From an uncultured Eggerthellaceae bacterium (GTDB lineage: Bacteria > Actinomycetota > Coriobacteriia > Coriobacteriales > Eggerthellaceae): DNA of 64,000 nucleotides. The notes under the pieces are model-generated. The model saw only the letters and a program-made list of their open reading frames with translations, had not been told where the DNA came from and searched no databases. Of the stretch, positions 26,543 through 35,184 are shown in pieces. Location: positions 54,678 through 118,677 of the forward strand of contig CAJUSF010000023.1 of the NCBI GenBank assembly GCA_910588945.1. Reading direction: 5' to 3'. Within the stretch, counting starts at the first letter, position 1. Every line of letters starts with the position of its first letter. The translations under genes and the position numbers were made by a program.

Positions 26543-26911
26543 CTATTCGGTGTTGTTATCGCTATCCTTTTCAGGGACATCCATATCGTTGCAATAGATG
26601 GCCGAAGAAACCGGCGTATATGCACCGTCCATCGAGAGGCATTTTGTCGGACATGCTCTGACACAGCTTGAGCATTGCACGCACATGAAGGGGTTGATCT
26701 CCCACTTTCTTGATGCCTTATCGACTTTTATGCAATTACACGGACAGGCCTTCTGACACATTCCGCATAATATGCACGATGAAACATCGTTTGTGATATG
26801 ACCCTTCTGCCCGGCATACGGCTCTTTTTTCTCGAATGGGTAGAGCAGGGTCTCAGGTTTTTTGAAAAGCGAGCCGAATGTCATTCCGCCCAGTTTGAAG
26901 CTGCCCATCAA
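26543..26911 (-). CDS. echF: Ech-type hydrogenase ferredoxin subunit
   Basis: A 122-residue polyferredoxin with two 4Fe-4S sites: C46/C49/C52/C56 and C77/C80/C83/C87. In Ech complexes EchF carries electrons from soluble ferredoxin towards the small subunit. It is the last gene in an operon with the exact echABCDEF order; its start is next to the echE stop. The last 20 residues are acidic. A strong hairpin lies just downstream. Confidence 0.9.
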   Translation of the reverse strand: MMGSFKLGGMTFGSLFKKPETLLYPFEKKEPYAGQKGHITNDVSSCILCGMCQKACPCNCIKVDKASRKWEINPFMCVQCSSCVRACPTKCLSMDGAYTPVSSAIYCNDMDVPEKDSDNNTE

Positions 26912-26912
26912 T

Positions 26913-28001
26913 CTACCTTTCCGTACAGCTGATACAAGGATCGATCGTTAGGATGATCATGTTCACATCGGCAAGATCGCAGCCTTTCAAAGCCACTGTC
27001 ATGCCAGCGAGGTTTTGCGATGTAGGAGTTCTCATACGCATGCGCTCGAGATATTTCGAACCGTTGCCACGAGCGTAGTAGTAGCACTCTCCGCGTGGTT
27101 GCTCGAGCACATTTGCGGCTTGCGCTCCGTCTGCAGGCGAACCTTTTACCTTGGTGATGATATCGCCTTGCGGGATCTTTGAGATGAGCTCCTTGATGAT
27201 GTCGATGGACTGTATCACCTCAAGGCAGCGCACTTTGATGCGCGCGTAGCAGTCGCCCTGAGCATCAAGTATCGGCTCAAAATCAGATAGGTCGCCATAC
27301 GCGCCTTTTCCGAACATCCTCACGTCGTAGTTTACATTCGATGCACGGGCGAACGGTCCTACCATGCTAAGCGAAATGGCATCCTCGTTGCTGATATGCC
27401 CAACCCCAACCGTTCTGTTCTTGATAGAAGTATCGCTGAGAAGCGTCTTGACGATCTTCTCGTAGTCCCCTTTGATGCCATCGAGCACATTTTCGATCTC
27501 GAGAAGCACTGCGGAGTCGATATCTCTCACAACGCCGCCTACGGCAACGACAGACAAGATAACGCGTCCGCCTGTCGTCTTCTCGAAGATATCCAATATG
27601 CGCTCGCGAAGGCGCCAGCAGTGCATGAACATCGATTCGAAGCCGAACGCATCTGCTGCAAGTCCAAGCCACAAAAGGTGCGAATGGATCCTTGAGAGCT
27701 CGTGCCAGATGACGCGCAGGTATTCGCCGCGCTTTGGAACCTCAACGCCCATAAGGCTCTCGACCGTTTCAGCATAACCGAGCGAGTGCCCCATCGCGCA
27801 GATGCCGCAGATCCTTTCTGCGACGTAGATGAACTGGTTGTAGTCACGCGTCTCGACGAGCTTTTCAAGCCCTCTGTGGACAAATCCGATCTGAGGAATG
27901 CAGTCTATGACCGTCTCGTCCTCGACCACAAGATCAAGATGGAGCGGTTCGGGAAGCACTGGATGCTGCGGCCCGAATGGGATGATAGTTGACTTACCCA
28001 T
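26913..28001 (-). CDS. echE: Ech-type [NiFe]-hydrogenase large subunit
   Basis: A 362-residue large subunit related to NuoD. Both nickel-binding cysteine pairs are present: C65-x2-C68 in ERICGICAMGHS and C356-x2-C359 in DPCISCTER. A respiratory complex I subunit lacks them, so this is a hydrogenase. The protein ends right after the second motif, without the C-terminal peptide that maturation proteases usually remove from [NiFe] large subunits. No hyp maturation genes are in the window. It should evolve H2 from reduced ferredoxin at the membrane. Confidence 0.95.
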   Translation of the reverse strand: MGKSTIIPFGPQHPVLPEPLHLDLVVEDETVIDCIPQIGFVHRGLEKLVETRDYNQFIYVAERICGICAMGHSLGYAETVESLMGVEVPKRGEYLRVIWHELSRIHSHLLWLGLAADAFGFESMFMHCWRLRERILDIFEKTTGGRVILSVVAVGGVVRDIDSAVLLEIENVLDGIKGDYEKIVKTLLSDTSIKNRTVGVGHISNEDAISLSMVGPFARASNVNYDVRMFGKGAYGDLSDFEPILDAQGDCYARIKVRCLEVIQSIDIIKELISKIPQGDIITKVKGSPADGAQAANVLEQPRGECYYYARGNGSKYLERMRMRTPTSQNLAGMTVALKGCDLADVNMIILTIDPCISCTER

Positions 28002-28004
28002 CGA

Positions 28005-28634
28005 TTACTCACCCTCCTTGGCCTCGGCGGCCTTTTTCTTCTTAGCTAGAAAAGCAGCCCGAACCTTTGCGGCTTTCTCAGGATCCATGTTTGCAAGCTT
28101 CGCCTCGAGCTCAGCCTCTTCTTCCTCTATCGTTTTGCCCTGCTTTTCAGAGGATCTCGTCTCAGCTTTAGCACCATCGTTTGCATCGTTTTGTGATTTA
28201 TCGCTTGCGCCCTTGGCTTTCGCTTCCTTTGCGGCCTTAGCGGCGGCTATCTTTCGGGCCTTTTCCTTTGCAGCGAGCTGCTCAGGGGTGATCACAGTCA
28301 TCGGATATCGCTCGGCTACCTTGTAGAAGTTACCGAGAAAATCAATGGCAATACCTTCGAAGGCGACTCCGAAAAGATCGTGGATCTCGTTTTCGCATAC
28401 GAAAGCCTCAAGAAAGATGTCGCTGATCGAAGGGATGACGGCATCACGCGCGACATCCGAAATTATGACGTTATCCAATTCGCCGTCGAGCATATATGAA
28501 TAGATCAGATCGATCGCATCGTCTTTGTTGACGGCGAGTATCTGGACATATCTCCAGCCTTGCTCGTGACGTCGTTTCGCATCGTCGTGAATGGCGATGA
28601 CGTCTATGTTTGTGAATTCGCTTTTGAAATCCAA
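28005..28634 (-). CDS. echD: Ech-type hydrogenase NuoC-like subunit with Lys/Ala-rich tail
   Basis: A 209-residue subunit. Residues 1-116 are the NuoC/30-kDa-like core with the family element ENEIHDLFGV (81-90). Residues 117-209 are a highly charged tail of Lys, Ala and Glu, mostly helical, that standard EchD proteins lack. I start at TTG 28634 because GGGAGG lies six bases upstream; the longer open frame would overlap echC by 94 bases. The tail could bind RNA, membrane lipids or a partner protein; this is open. Confidence 0.88.
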   Translation of the reverse strand: MDFKSEFTNIDVIAIHDDAKRRHEQGWRYVQILAVNKDDAIDLIYSYMLDGELDNVIISDVARDAVIPSISDIFLEAFVCENEIHDLFGVAFEGIAIDFLGNFYKVAERYPMTVITPEQLAAKEKARKIAAAKAAKEAKAKGASDKSQNDANDGAKAETRSSEKQGKTIEEEEAELEAKLANMDPEKAAKVRAAFLAKKKKAAEAKEGE

Positions 28635-28645
28635 GACAGACCTCC

Positions 28646-29080
28646 CTATTTCGCCGCTTTGAGCTCGGCGGCCTTTTGGTCTAGTACCGCTATACCCTTG
28701 ACGATCGCATCGATCAAAGCTTCGGGTCTTACCGCGCACCCCGGTGCATACACATCAACCGGAATCGCCTTGTCGACGCCTCCAATTACGTTGTAGCAAT
28801 CATGGAAGATACCACCGGAGCATGCGCAGATCCCGCATGCAACAACAACCTTGGGCTCGACCATCTGCTCATAGATCTCTTTCACGACATCGATATTCTG
28901 CTCGTTTACCGATCCTGTGACGAGGAAGATATCTGCATGCTTGGGGTTTCCTGTATTGATGACACCGAAGCGTTCACCGTCGAATCCCGGACAGAGCGTT
29001 GCTAGCACCTCGATATCGCATCCGTTGCAGCTTGAGCCGTCGTAATGAATGACCCAAGGCGATTTTGATGAATAACCCAT
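28646..29080 (-). CDS. echC: Ech-type hydrogenase small subunit
   Basis: A 144-residue NuoB-like subunit. Cysteines C18, C21, C87 (in CACSGG) and C115 (in PGCAVRPE) are the expected ligands of the proximal 4Fe-4S cluster. It links the ferredoxin subunit to the nickel site. A short Ala/Lys-rich end follows the fold. It lies in tight order between echB and echD. Confidence 0.94.
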   Translation of the reverse strand: MGYSSKSPWVIHYDGSSCNGCDIEVLATLCPGFDGERFGVINTGNPKHADIFLVTGSVNEQNIDVVKEIYEQMVEPKVVVACGICACSGGIFHDCYNVIGGVDKAIPVDVYAPGCAVRPEALIDAIVKGIAVLDQKAAELKAAK

Positions 29081-29092
29081 TGTTCGCCTTTC

Positions 29093-29998
29093 CTATAGAA
29101 ACGCCAAGACCGCGAGATTTACGCCGCCGCAGACAAGCGCCACGATCCAAGCCGACTTGAACATGAACTGCCACTTCACACGAGCAAAGTTATTGTCAAT
29201 GAATATCTCGAGGAAGTATACGAGCAGTGCCACTACGATAGCGAGTGCAATCGATACTGGGTTGCTCCATACAAAAAAGATAGCTATCCATCCCAAGAAC
29301 AACACATTTTCGCACCAATGCGTGATCTCAACGAGCGCGAGGGTTGATCCAGACATCTCGGTGGTCATGCCGCGCACGATCTCTTGATGGGCATGATGCG
29401 ACATCGAAAGATCGAAAGGAGATTTGCGAAGCTTGATGGTAAGGATGAATAAAAGTCCAAGGAAAACGAGCACCATCGGTCCGATGACGGGCATGTCGAG
29501 CGAAAATATCTCCGATACGTTAAACGAACCGGGTATTCCTTCGGGCGAGATAAACGTCGTTGCCATATAGAACGCGACGGCAAAGATGAGCACCATCGGT
29601 TCATAGGACATCACCTGAATGGTTTCTCTAGCTGCGCCGACCTCGGCATATGGGCTTCTCGAAGAATATGCCGCGATGATGAAAAACAGGCTCGATAGTG
29701 TGATGACGAACACACACATCAAAAGGTTTCCGCCTGTGAAAAATATGCCACCAGCAAGTATGGCGAATATGAGCGCGCAGATGACATATACATCCTGAAC
29801 GCTGTTGACGGTCACTTTCTCCTTTGCGAAAAGCTTGCGCACGTCATAGTAGGGCTGCAAAAGAGGCGGCCCTACCCTACCCTGCATCCTAGCCGATATC
29901 ACACGATCGATGCCTGCAAGCAGACATCCGATGATCGGGGCTAAGATCGCAAAAGCGACCGAGCCGCCAAGCACTATGAGAATATCCATGATCTGCAT
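29093..29998 (-). CDS. echB: Ech-type hydrogenase membrane subunit (NuoH-like)
   Basis: A 301-residue protein with about eight helices and the NuoH/HyfC signature. It has GRVGPPLLQPYYDVRKLFAKE near 41-61 and the SRSPYAEVGAARE loop near 122-134, both conserved in the quinone-binding-type subunit of complex I relatives. In Ech it connects the soluble arm to the ion-pumping subunit. It is followed by echC after 12 bases. Confidence 0.94.
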   Translation of the reverse strand: MQIMDILIVLGGSVAFAILAPIIGCLLAGIDRVISARMQGRVGPPLLQPYYDVRKLFAKEKVTVNSVQDVYVICALIFAILAGGIFFTGGNLLMCVFVITLSSLFFIIAAYSSRSPYAEVGAARETIQVMSYEPMVLIFAVAFYMATTFISPEGIPGSFNVSEIFSLDMPVIGPMVLVFLGLLFILTIKLRKSPFDLSMSHHAHQEIVRGMTTEMSGSTLALVEITHWCENVLFLGWIAIFFVWSNPVSIALAIVVALLVYFLEIFIDNNFARVKWQFMFKSAWIVALVCGGVNLAVLAFL

Positions 29999-30011
29999 TG
30001 AGTTCTCCTGA

Positions 30012-31928
30012 CTAGATGAGGGTCAATCCGCAGAGCGCTAGCACGAGCGCTGCAACCATGATCACGCTATTGAATATTACGCCGATAGGTGCGATCTTGG
30101 ACTCGCCGAATAGGCTTTCCATATACCAGTTGCGCACGATCGCCTGCGTCTCACCGGAAAGCGAATTGCGAAACGTTCTTGTGTCGTCATCGATGTTGAT
30201 GCCTGATAGGTAGATATCGACTTTCTTCGCCTTCGAGCGTCCGATCCCGGTGAACAGTGCGATCACAACAACAAACACGCAGATGCTTGCAAGCCAGAGG
30301 TTGTCGTTGGAGATATCTTGAACAGCAAGTCCGTAGACGGAGACCTCATAAGGGATTACGATTCCCCACGAGATATATGGAATGAGCACGCAGCACACGA
30401 TGAGCAGAGCTGCCATGAGCACGAGTGCTGCCCACTCCGACTTGTGCACGGTCGTCTCGACATTTTCCGGCGATCCCGCGATACCCGCGAGCTTTCCGAG
30501 CCATTTTGCCCAGAACATGAATGTAGCAGCCGATCCGAACGCGAGTATCAAGATGAGTGCAATCTGGTCCATATCGGCAAACGACACAAGTGTTGCCCAT
30601 TTAGCGATGAGCATGCCGAAAGGCGCTATGAACATGCACATTATGCCCAGCATCATAAAGCGTGCAAGACGTGGCATACGCTCGAACAAAAGGTCCATAT
30701 CCTCGATGTCTCGACTGCCGATATGATGCTCGGCGGTTCCCACGCAAAGGAACAGAAGTGATTTTGCAATGGCATGGAACAGGATGAGGAAGATCGCCGC
30801 CCATACCGCTTCAGGGCTTCCAACGCCTGCGCATGCGGTGATCAGTCCGAGATTTGCGATCGTGGAGTAAGCAAGCACACGTTTGGCATTTGTCTGCGAT
30901 ATAGCCATGAATGAGCAGAGCAAGAACGTGATGGCCCCGACAAGCATGACCATTATCGAAGGCACTGGGCTTACGAGGAAGCAAGGCGCGAGCTTCACAA
31001 GGAGAAAAACGCCAGCTTTGACCATAGTTGATGAGTGGAGGAGCGCACTTGTAGGCGTTGGTGCCACCATGGCGCCGAGAAGCCAAGTTTGAAACGGCAT
31101 CTGCGCAGCCTTCGTTATGCCTGCGAATGCGAGCAGGATCACAGGGATAAGCACCAGATCAGGAGATGTAATGCCTGTTGCAATGAACTCAACGAATGAG
31201 AATGTCTTGAGCTCGAGTGCGCAATAGAAAAGCGCGAAGATGAAAGCGATGCCACCAAGTAGGTTCATGACGATCTGGCGGAACGCATTTGCTATCGCCT
31301 CGTCTGTCTTCGTGTATCCGATGAGCAGGAACGAACACAGCGTCGTGACTTCCCAAGCTGTGAATATCCATGACATATTGTTGGAAAAGACGATCGCGAA
31401 CATCGCTGATAGGAATATGAACATCAAAGCGAAGAAAACAGGTCTTCGATCCTTGGCATCTTCTGGCTCATGATGTTGGAAATCTTTCATGTATCCGAGC
31501 GCATAGACGCAGATGCCGCTGCCGATAATGCCAATGATGAGCGCCATTAGGATGGAAAACGAATCGATATAGAGGCCTTGCGGCACTTCCATCTCGTGTG
31601 CGAATCCGAATTCGACGACGAATACCGCACCGATCTGAAGAGCTGCAAGGACACCGGCCAAAAGTCGCTTGTACTTCAGCGAGAAAGCGATGATGATGAC
31701 CACGCATATAGATGATATGAGCGTGCAAAGATAGTCGATGTATTCGCTTGCGGCATCGAAATAGACACCCTCGGTACCGAGATGTTCAACTGCGAGTACG
31801 ATCGATGCGCACGCTATCACTCCCGCGCTCACGCACGTGATGGCACCTCTGCCAATATCATTTCGCACGCACAGTAACAGCGCCGCCGCAACAATCGGGA
31901 ACGCTATGAGAAAAACGAGCAACTCCAC
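30012..31928 (-). CDS. echA: Ech-type hydrogenase ion-pumping subunit (NuoL-like)
   Basis: A 638-residue antiporter-like membrane protein with about 16 helices. It has the NuoL/MrpA core (NNMSWIFTAWEVTTLCSFLL, MPFQTWLLGAM and PTSALLHSSTMVKAGVFLL), including the Glu in the TAWE context and the Lys in MVKAG used for ion translocation. It should pump H+ or Na+ outwards with H2 production. The start is GTG 31928, five bases after AAAGGAGGAAA; the open frame's first 23 codons are upstream of that site. It is the first gene of the operon. Confidence 0.95.
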   Translation of the reverse strand: MELLVFLIAFPIVAAALLLCVRNDIGRGAITCVSAGVIACASIVLAVEHLGTEGVYFDAASEYIDYLCTLISSICVVIIIAFSLKYKRLLAGVLAALQIGAVFVVEFGFAHEMEVPQGLYIDSFSILMALIIGIIGSGICVYALGYMKDFQHHEPEDAKDRRPVFFALMFIFLSAMFAIVFSNNMSWIFTAWEVTTLCSFLLIGYTKTDEAIANAFRQIVMNLLGGIAFIFALFYCALELKTFSFVEFIATGITSPDLVLIPVILLAFAGITKAAQMPFQTWLLGAMVAPTPTSALLHSSTMVKAGVFLLVKLAPCFLVSPVPSIMVMLVGAITFLLCSFMAISQTNAKRVLAYSTIANLGLITACAGVGSPEAVWAAIFLILFHAIAKSLLFLCVGTAEHHIGSRDIEDMDLLFERMPRLARFMMLGIMCMFIAPFGMLIAKWATLVSFADMDQIALILILAFGSAATFMFWAKWLGKLAGIAGSPENVETTVHKSEWAALVLMAALLIVCCVLIPYISWGIVIPYEVSVYGLAVQDISNDNLWLASICVFVVVIALFTGIGRSKAKKVDIYLSGINIDDDTRTFRNSLSGETQAIVRNWYMESLFGESKIAPIGVIFNSVIMVAALVLALCGLTLI

Positions 31929-32162
31929 GCCGTTTCCTCCTTTACCCTGTTTGAATTGGATCGTTGGATAGCGATCGGAATTCTTCCCGAACGCCACTGG
32001 ATCGGATCATTGGATCACATCGAATATATAACAAGGTCTCAATATACGAGCTTCGATCAAGCGGATTGCTGTCGATAGGTTCGGCAAATGGATGAAGGCA
32101 CGGCGAAACTTCGAAATAAGCGGCGCTCAATCGTGCGTGAGCGGTATGCGATGATGATCGCC

Positions 32163-32702
32163 TTAGTTCTCGAAGCGAATGTCTTTCAAAACAGCGAACG
32201 GGCTGTTGGACACATCCGGCTCATCTTCGGTGCATTCACATTTGCCCTCGTTGAGATTGTGTCCACACTTAGGACAGATTCCTTTGCAGGTATCGCTGCA
32301 TAAGGGGATGCGAGGAAGGTCAAGCATGATCGCAGAGATGATGAATGGCATCATGTCGACTATCTTGTCATCACCAAGTACCTCGTATTCATCGCCCTCA
32401 AGATCATCCAGATCGCAGTCTTGACCCTCTATCAGAATATAGCCCTCGATCGTGCCGGCGATGTCTATCTGTGCATCCTCTAGGCATCGCGCGCAAGCGC
32501 ATGTTGCCTCTCCGCTCACTTTGCCTTGGACGAGGAATGCGCCACCTGTATTGGTCACAGAGATCTCTGCTCGAACGGGATCAGAGAAGATGAACGTATC
32601 TGGCCCCACTTCGATCGGATCGATGTTCACTTCCTCATCGATCTGCATGAACTGCGCGGGATCGAACATCTCTTTGGGCATCTGTATTTTGAATGTGCTC
32701 AT
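32163..32702 (-). CDS. yceD: YceD/DUF177-family protein
   Basis: A 179-residue protein of the YceD (DUF177) family. It has the CACARCLED element near 71-79 and a C-terminal CSDTCKGICPKCG zinc-type cluster. Family members affect 23S rRNA and ribosome assembly and are usually followed by rpmF. Here no rpmF follows: the next gene is the ech operon, after a 234-base gap without any gene I can support. A terminator-like hairpin lies just before its ribosome-binding site (32721-32749). Confidence 0.88.
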   Translation of the reverse strand: MSTFKIQMPKEMFDPAQFMQIDEEVNIDPIEVGPDTFIFSDPVRAEISVTNTGGAFLVQGKVSGEATCACARCLEDAQIDIAGTIEGYILIEGQDCDLDDLEGDEYEVLGDDKIVDMMPFIISAIMLDLPRIPLCSDTCKGICPKCGHNLNEGKCECTEDEPDVSNSPFAVLKDIRFEN

Positions 32703-32720
32703 GTGATCATCTCCTCCAAT

Positions 32721-32749
32721 GAAAAGCCCGCCATAGGATTTGGCGGGCT
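32721..32749 (-). terminator. Intrinsic terminator or attenuator ahead of yceD
   Basis: On the - strand, a perfect nine-base stem (AGCCCGCCA and TGGCGGGCT, 32725-32749) with a seven-base loop is followed by TTTT (32724-32721). It lies 29 bases after the coiled-coil gene. The yceD GGAGG site begins only about five bases beyond the U-tract, so no promoter fits between. yceD must then depend on read-through, which suggests attenuation or mRNA processing. Confidence 0.8.
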
Positions 32750-32778
32750 ATGGAATACATCCTCTATGGAGCCGACGC

Positions 32779-33249
32779 TTACCTCATTCCGGTCGCGGTC
32801 GAATTCAACCTATCCCGAACGCGTCTTACTTGGCTCAAGACGTTATCCAAACTCTGCTCTACGTGCCCGAATACCTCATCGGCGTAATCTTCAGCACCGG
32901 CACGCGTTTCGCGCTCGAGCTCTCTAGCATCCGCCATGATAGTCTCTGCTTGCTGCTGAGAGATACGCACGATCTCTTGCTCGGATGCGATGGTCATCGC
33001 TTGGCTTCTAGCGTCTTCGATAAGGCGGTTGGCTTCATCCTCGGCATCCTCAAGAAGCGCCTGGCGCTCGCGTACGATCTGCCTTGCCTGCGCGAATTCG
33101 CTCGGGAATATGTCTCGGATCTCATCCATGATCTCGAATGCGGCAGAAATATCGACCTGACGCATGTTGCTCTTTCCGAATACGGTCTTTGAATCCTCCA
33201 AGAGAATGGAGAGCTCTTCCAAAAGACCCAATACTCCAGTTTCGTCCAT
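32779..33249 (-). CDS. Coiled-coil protein (DivIVA/ATP-synthase-b-like), unknown function
   Basis: A 156-residue, almost wholly helical protein. Residues about 50-135 form a continuous coiled coil rich in Glu, Arg, Ala and Gln, preceded by a short ordered part. Actinobacterial division-associated proteins and DivIVA-like proteins share this build, but so does the b subunit of ATP synthase; no membrane anchor is present. The start follows GGAGG at seven bases. It comes after ackA in the same direction, with a 106-base gap that could hold a promoter. Confidence 0.7.
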   Translation of the reverse strand: MDETGVLGLLEELSILLEDSKTVFGKSNMRQVDISAAFEIMDEIRDIFPSEFAQARQIVRERQALLEDAEDEANRLIEDARSQAMTIASEQEIVRISQQQAETIMADARELERETRAGAEDYADEVFGHVEQSLDNVLSQVRRVRDRLNSTATGMR

Positions 33250-33355
33250 TCATATCCTCCGCGTTCAATGGATATTCGTCCACCAAATGTCATATAAAAC
33301 TAGGCGCATTTTGCGCACACTACATTAGTCTAACACGTATATCGGCAATACCGCA

Positions 33356-34570
33356 TCAAAAAGTAGATTCGACCAGTGCATCGGTCTCACGTGCGATCCT
33401 CATCTCCTCGTCGGTGGTGACAACACATATCTTGATAGGTGAATCGTCTATCGAAACGATGCGGTTTGTTCCGATGGCTCCAACAACGTTGTTCTTATCC
33501 TTGTCAAGGATCATCCCCATGTGCGCAAGTCCCGCGAATATCAATTCACGAAGCTCCGAGCTGTTCTCTCCTATTCCTGCTGTCATGACAACCGCATCTG
33601 TTCTTGTCATGATGGCGTAGAACTGCCCGATAGCCTGTTGGACTTTATATACATACATCTCAACGGCAAGCTTTGCATCCTTGTTGCCCTCATCTGCCGC
33701 TTTCAAGACTACGCGCATGTCCGACGAGAGTCCGGATATACCAAGTATTCCGGAGTCTTTGTTGAGGATTCGGTCCATCTCGTCAAACGAGATGTTGTCG
33801 CGTCTCATTATGTAGGTGACGATAGCTGGATCGATCGAGCCAGAGCGCGTTCCCATCATAAGACCTTCAAGGGGTGTAAATCCCATCGTGGTGTCGATGG
33901 ATTTCCCGTGGTTGACCGCTGTGATCGATCCGCCGCTTCCGAGATGACACGTTATGAGCCCTAGGTCATCTATAGGACGCTCGAGAAGATTGGCTGCCTG
34001 TTGGGCTGCGTATCTGTGCGAGGTTCCATGTGCGCCGTATCTTCTGATGTGGTAATCGTCGTAATAGCGCTTCGGCAGCGGGTACATATATGCCTTAGGA
34101 GGGATGCTTTGATGAAACGCTGTGTCGAAAACGGCGCATTGCGGAGTGTCAACAAGCAGTTTTTGTAGCATCTCGATGCATCTGTCAGCCGGAGGATTGT
34201 GAAGCGGCGCGAGCTTCTCGCAGAGTTTAAGCTTTGGAAAGGTGTCCTTATCGATAAGGGTGGATTCGCGAAAATACTCACCGCCTGCAACGATCCTGTT
34301 GCCGATCGCCTCTATCTCAGATAGTGAAGATATAGGTGAATTCGGATCTTTAGCGAGTATATCGAGCAATTTTGAGAGAGCCTGCTCGATAGTGAGACCC
34401 TCGATGTCATAGATCGTCTCCTCAAAATCCGGCGCGAAGGCGACACTCATATTAGCGTTCTTATCTCCGATCTTGTCGGTGAGTGCTTTCATGAGTCTGA
34501 CTTTGCCATCTGTTTGTATGAGCTGGCATTTCAAGGTCGAAGAGCCAGCATTGACCACCAAAACGATCAT
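33356..34570 (-). CDS. ackA: Acetate kinase
   Basis: A 404-residue acetate kinase of normal length. It begins VLVVNAGSSTLKCQL and contains FDTAFHQSIP, THCLGSGGS-type (CHLGSGGS) and TAGIGENSSELRE elements of the acetokinase fold. It makes ATP from acetyl phosphate, the main substrate-level step in acetate-forming anaerobes. No phosphotransacetylase gene is nearby. ATG 34570 is the start; the frame opens 15 codons earlier within the rsmD-ackA gap. It follows rsmD by 17 bases. Confidence 0.96.
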   Translation of the reverse strand: MIVLVVNAGSSTLKCQLIQTDGKVRLMKALTDKIGDKNANMSVAFAPDFEETIYDIEGLTIEQALSKLLDILAKDPNSPISSLSEIEAIGNRIVAGGEYFRESTLIDKDTFPKLKLCEKLAPLHNPPADRCIEMLQKLLVDTPQCAVFDTAFHQSIPPKAYMYPLPKRYYDDYHIRRYGAHGTSHRYAAQQAANLLERPIDDLGLITCHLGSGGSITAVNHGKSIDTTMGFTPLEGLMMGTRSGSIDPAIVTYIMRRDNISFDEMDRILNKDSGILGISGLSSDMRVVLKAADEGNKDAKLAVEMYVYKVQQAIGQFYAIMTRTDAVVMTAGIGENSSELRELIFAGLAHMGMILDKDKNNVVGAIGTNRIVSIDDSPIKICVVTTDEEMRIARETDALVESTF

Positions 34571-34587
34571 ATCGCGCCACTTCCCAT

Positions 34588-35163
34588 CTATTCTTTCACG
34601 ATGATATCCACGCAAGTCGATCCGTAGACCTTATGGGATAAGACTTTAAATCCAAGAGCCTCGAGGGCTTCCTGTGTTTTTGAAATTGAAGACGAACCGT
34701 ATTCATAGACAATAGTGGCATCCTTATCGATGCGCCCCGCTGCAATCGCACTCGATACGAGGCCTAACGTCGTGGCAGGCTCGATCTTGTAAGGAGGATC
34801 GAGAAGGACGACGTTATAGGGCTTTTTCGTAGCAGGGATGCCAGATCTCATAACGTCTATATTGCAAACGCGGGCGATGCTCGAATCGATCTTCAAGTCT
34901 GCGATGTTAGTCTTGATACAGGCAAGCGCTTTTTTCGATTTGTCGCAGAATGTGCAGCTTGCCGCGCCTCTTGATATGCACTCCATACCGAGCGCTCCTG
35001 AACCTGCAAACAGGTCTAGGACATTGCTTTGTTCAAGCGCGCCGTGTCTGGATATAAGTGAGCTTATCATCGATTCGCGTACACGGTCTGTTGTCGGACG
35101 CGTGTCTAAACCAACAGGCGCTTTGATGATGCGCCCCTTGTAGATTCCCGATACGATTCTCAT
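34588..35163 (-). CDS. rsmD: 16S rRNA (guanine966-N2)-methyltransferase RsmD
   Basis: A 191-residue methyltransferase with the SAM-binding motif DLFAGSGALGME (50-61) and the catalytic D122-P-P-Y125. The RsmD start RIVSGIYKGR and the RPTTDRVRESM region are clear. It methylates G966 of 16S rRNA. It lies between recG and ackA on the same strand, with short gaps, in an order common to many Gram-positive bacteria. Confidence 0.95.
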   Translation of the reverse strand: MRIVSGIYKGRIIKAPVGLDTRPTTDRVRESMISSLISRHGALEQSNVLDLFAGSGALGMECISRGAASCTFCDKSKKALACIKTNIADLKIDSSIARVCNIDVMRSGIPATKKPYNVVLLDPPYKIEPATTLGLVSSAIAAGRIDKDATIVYEYGSSSISKTQEALEALGFKVLSHKVYGSTCVDIIVKE

Positions 35164-35184
35164 CTCTCACCTGTTCCAGAGCGT

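Noticed and set aside
31942..32130. A short - strand frame in the place where rpmF would be expected
   Set aside because: The translation lacks the basic start and the paired CxxC of L32 and has no ribosome-binding site.
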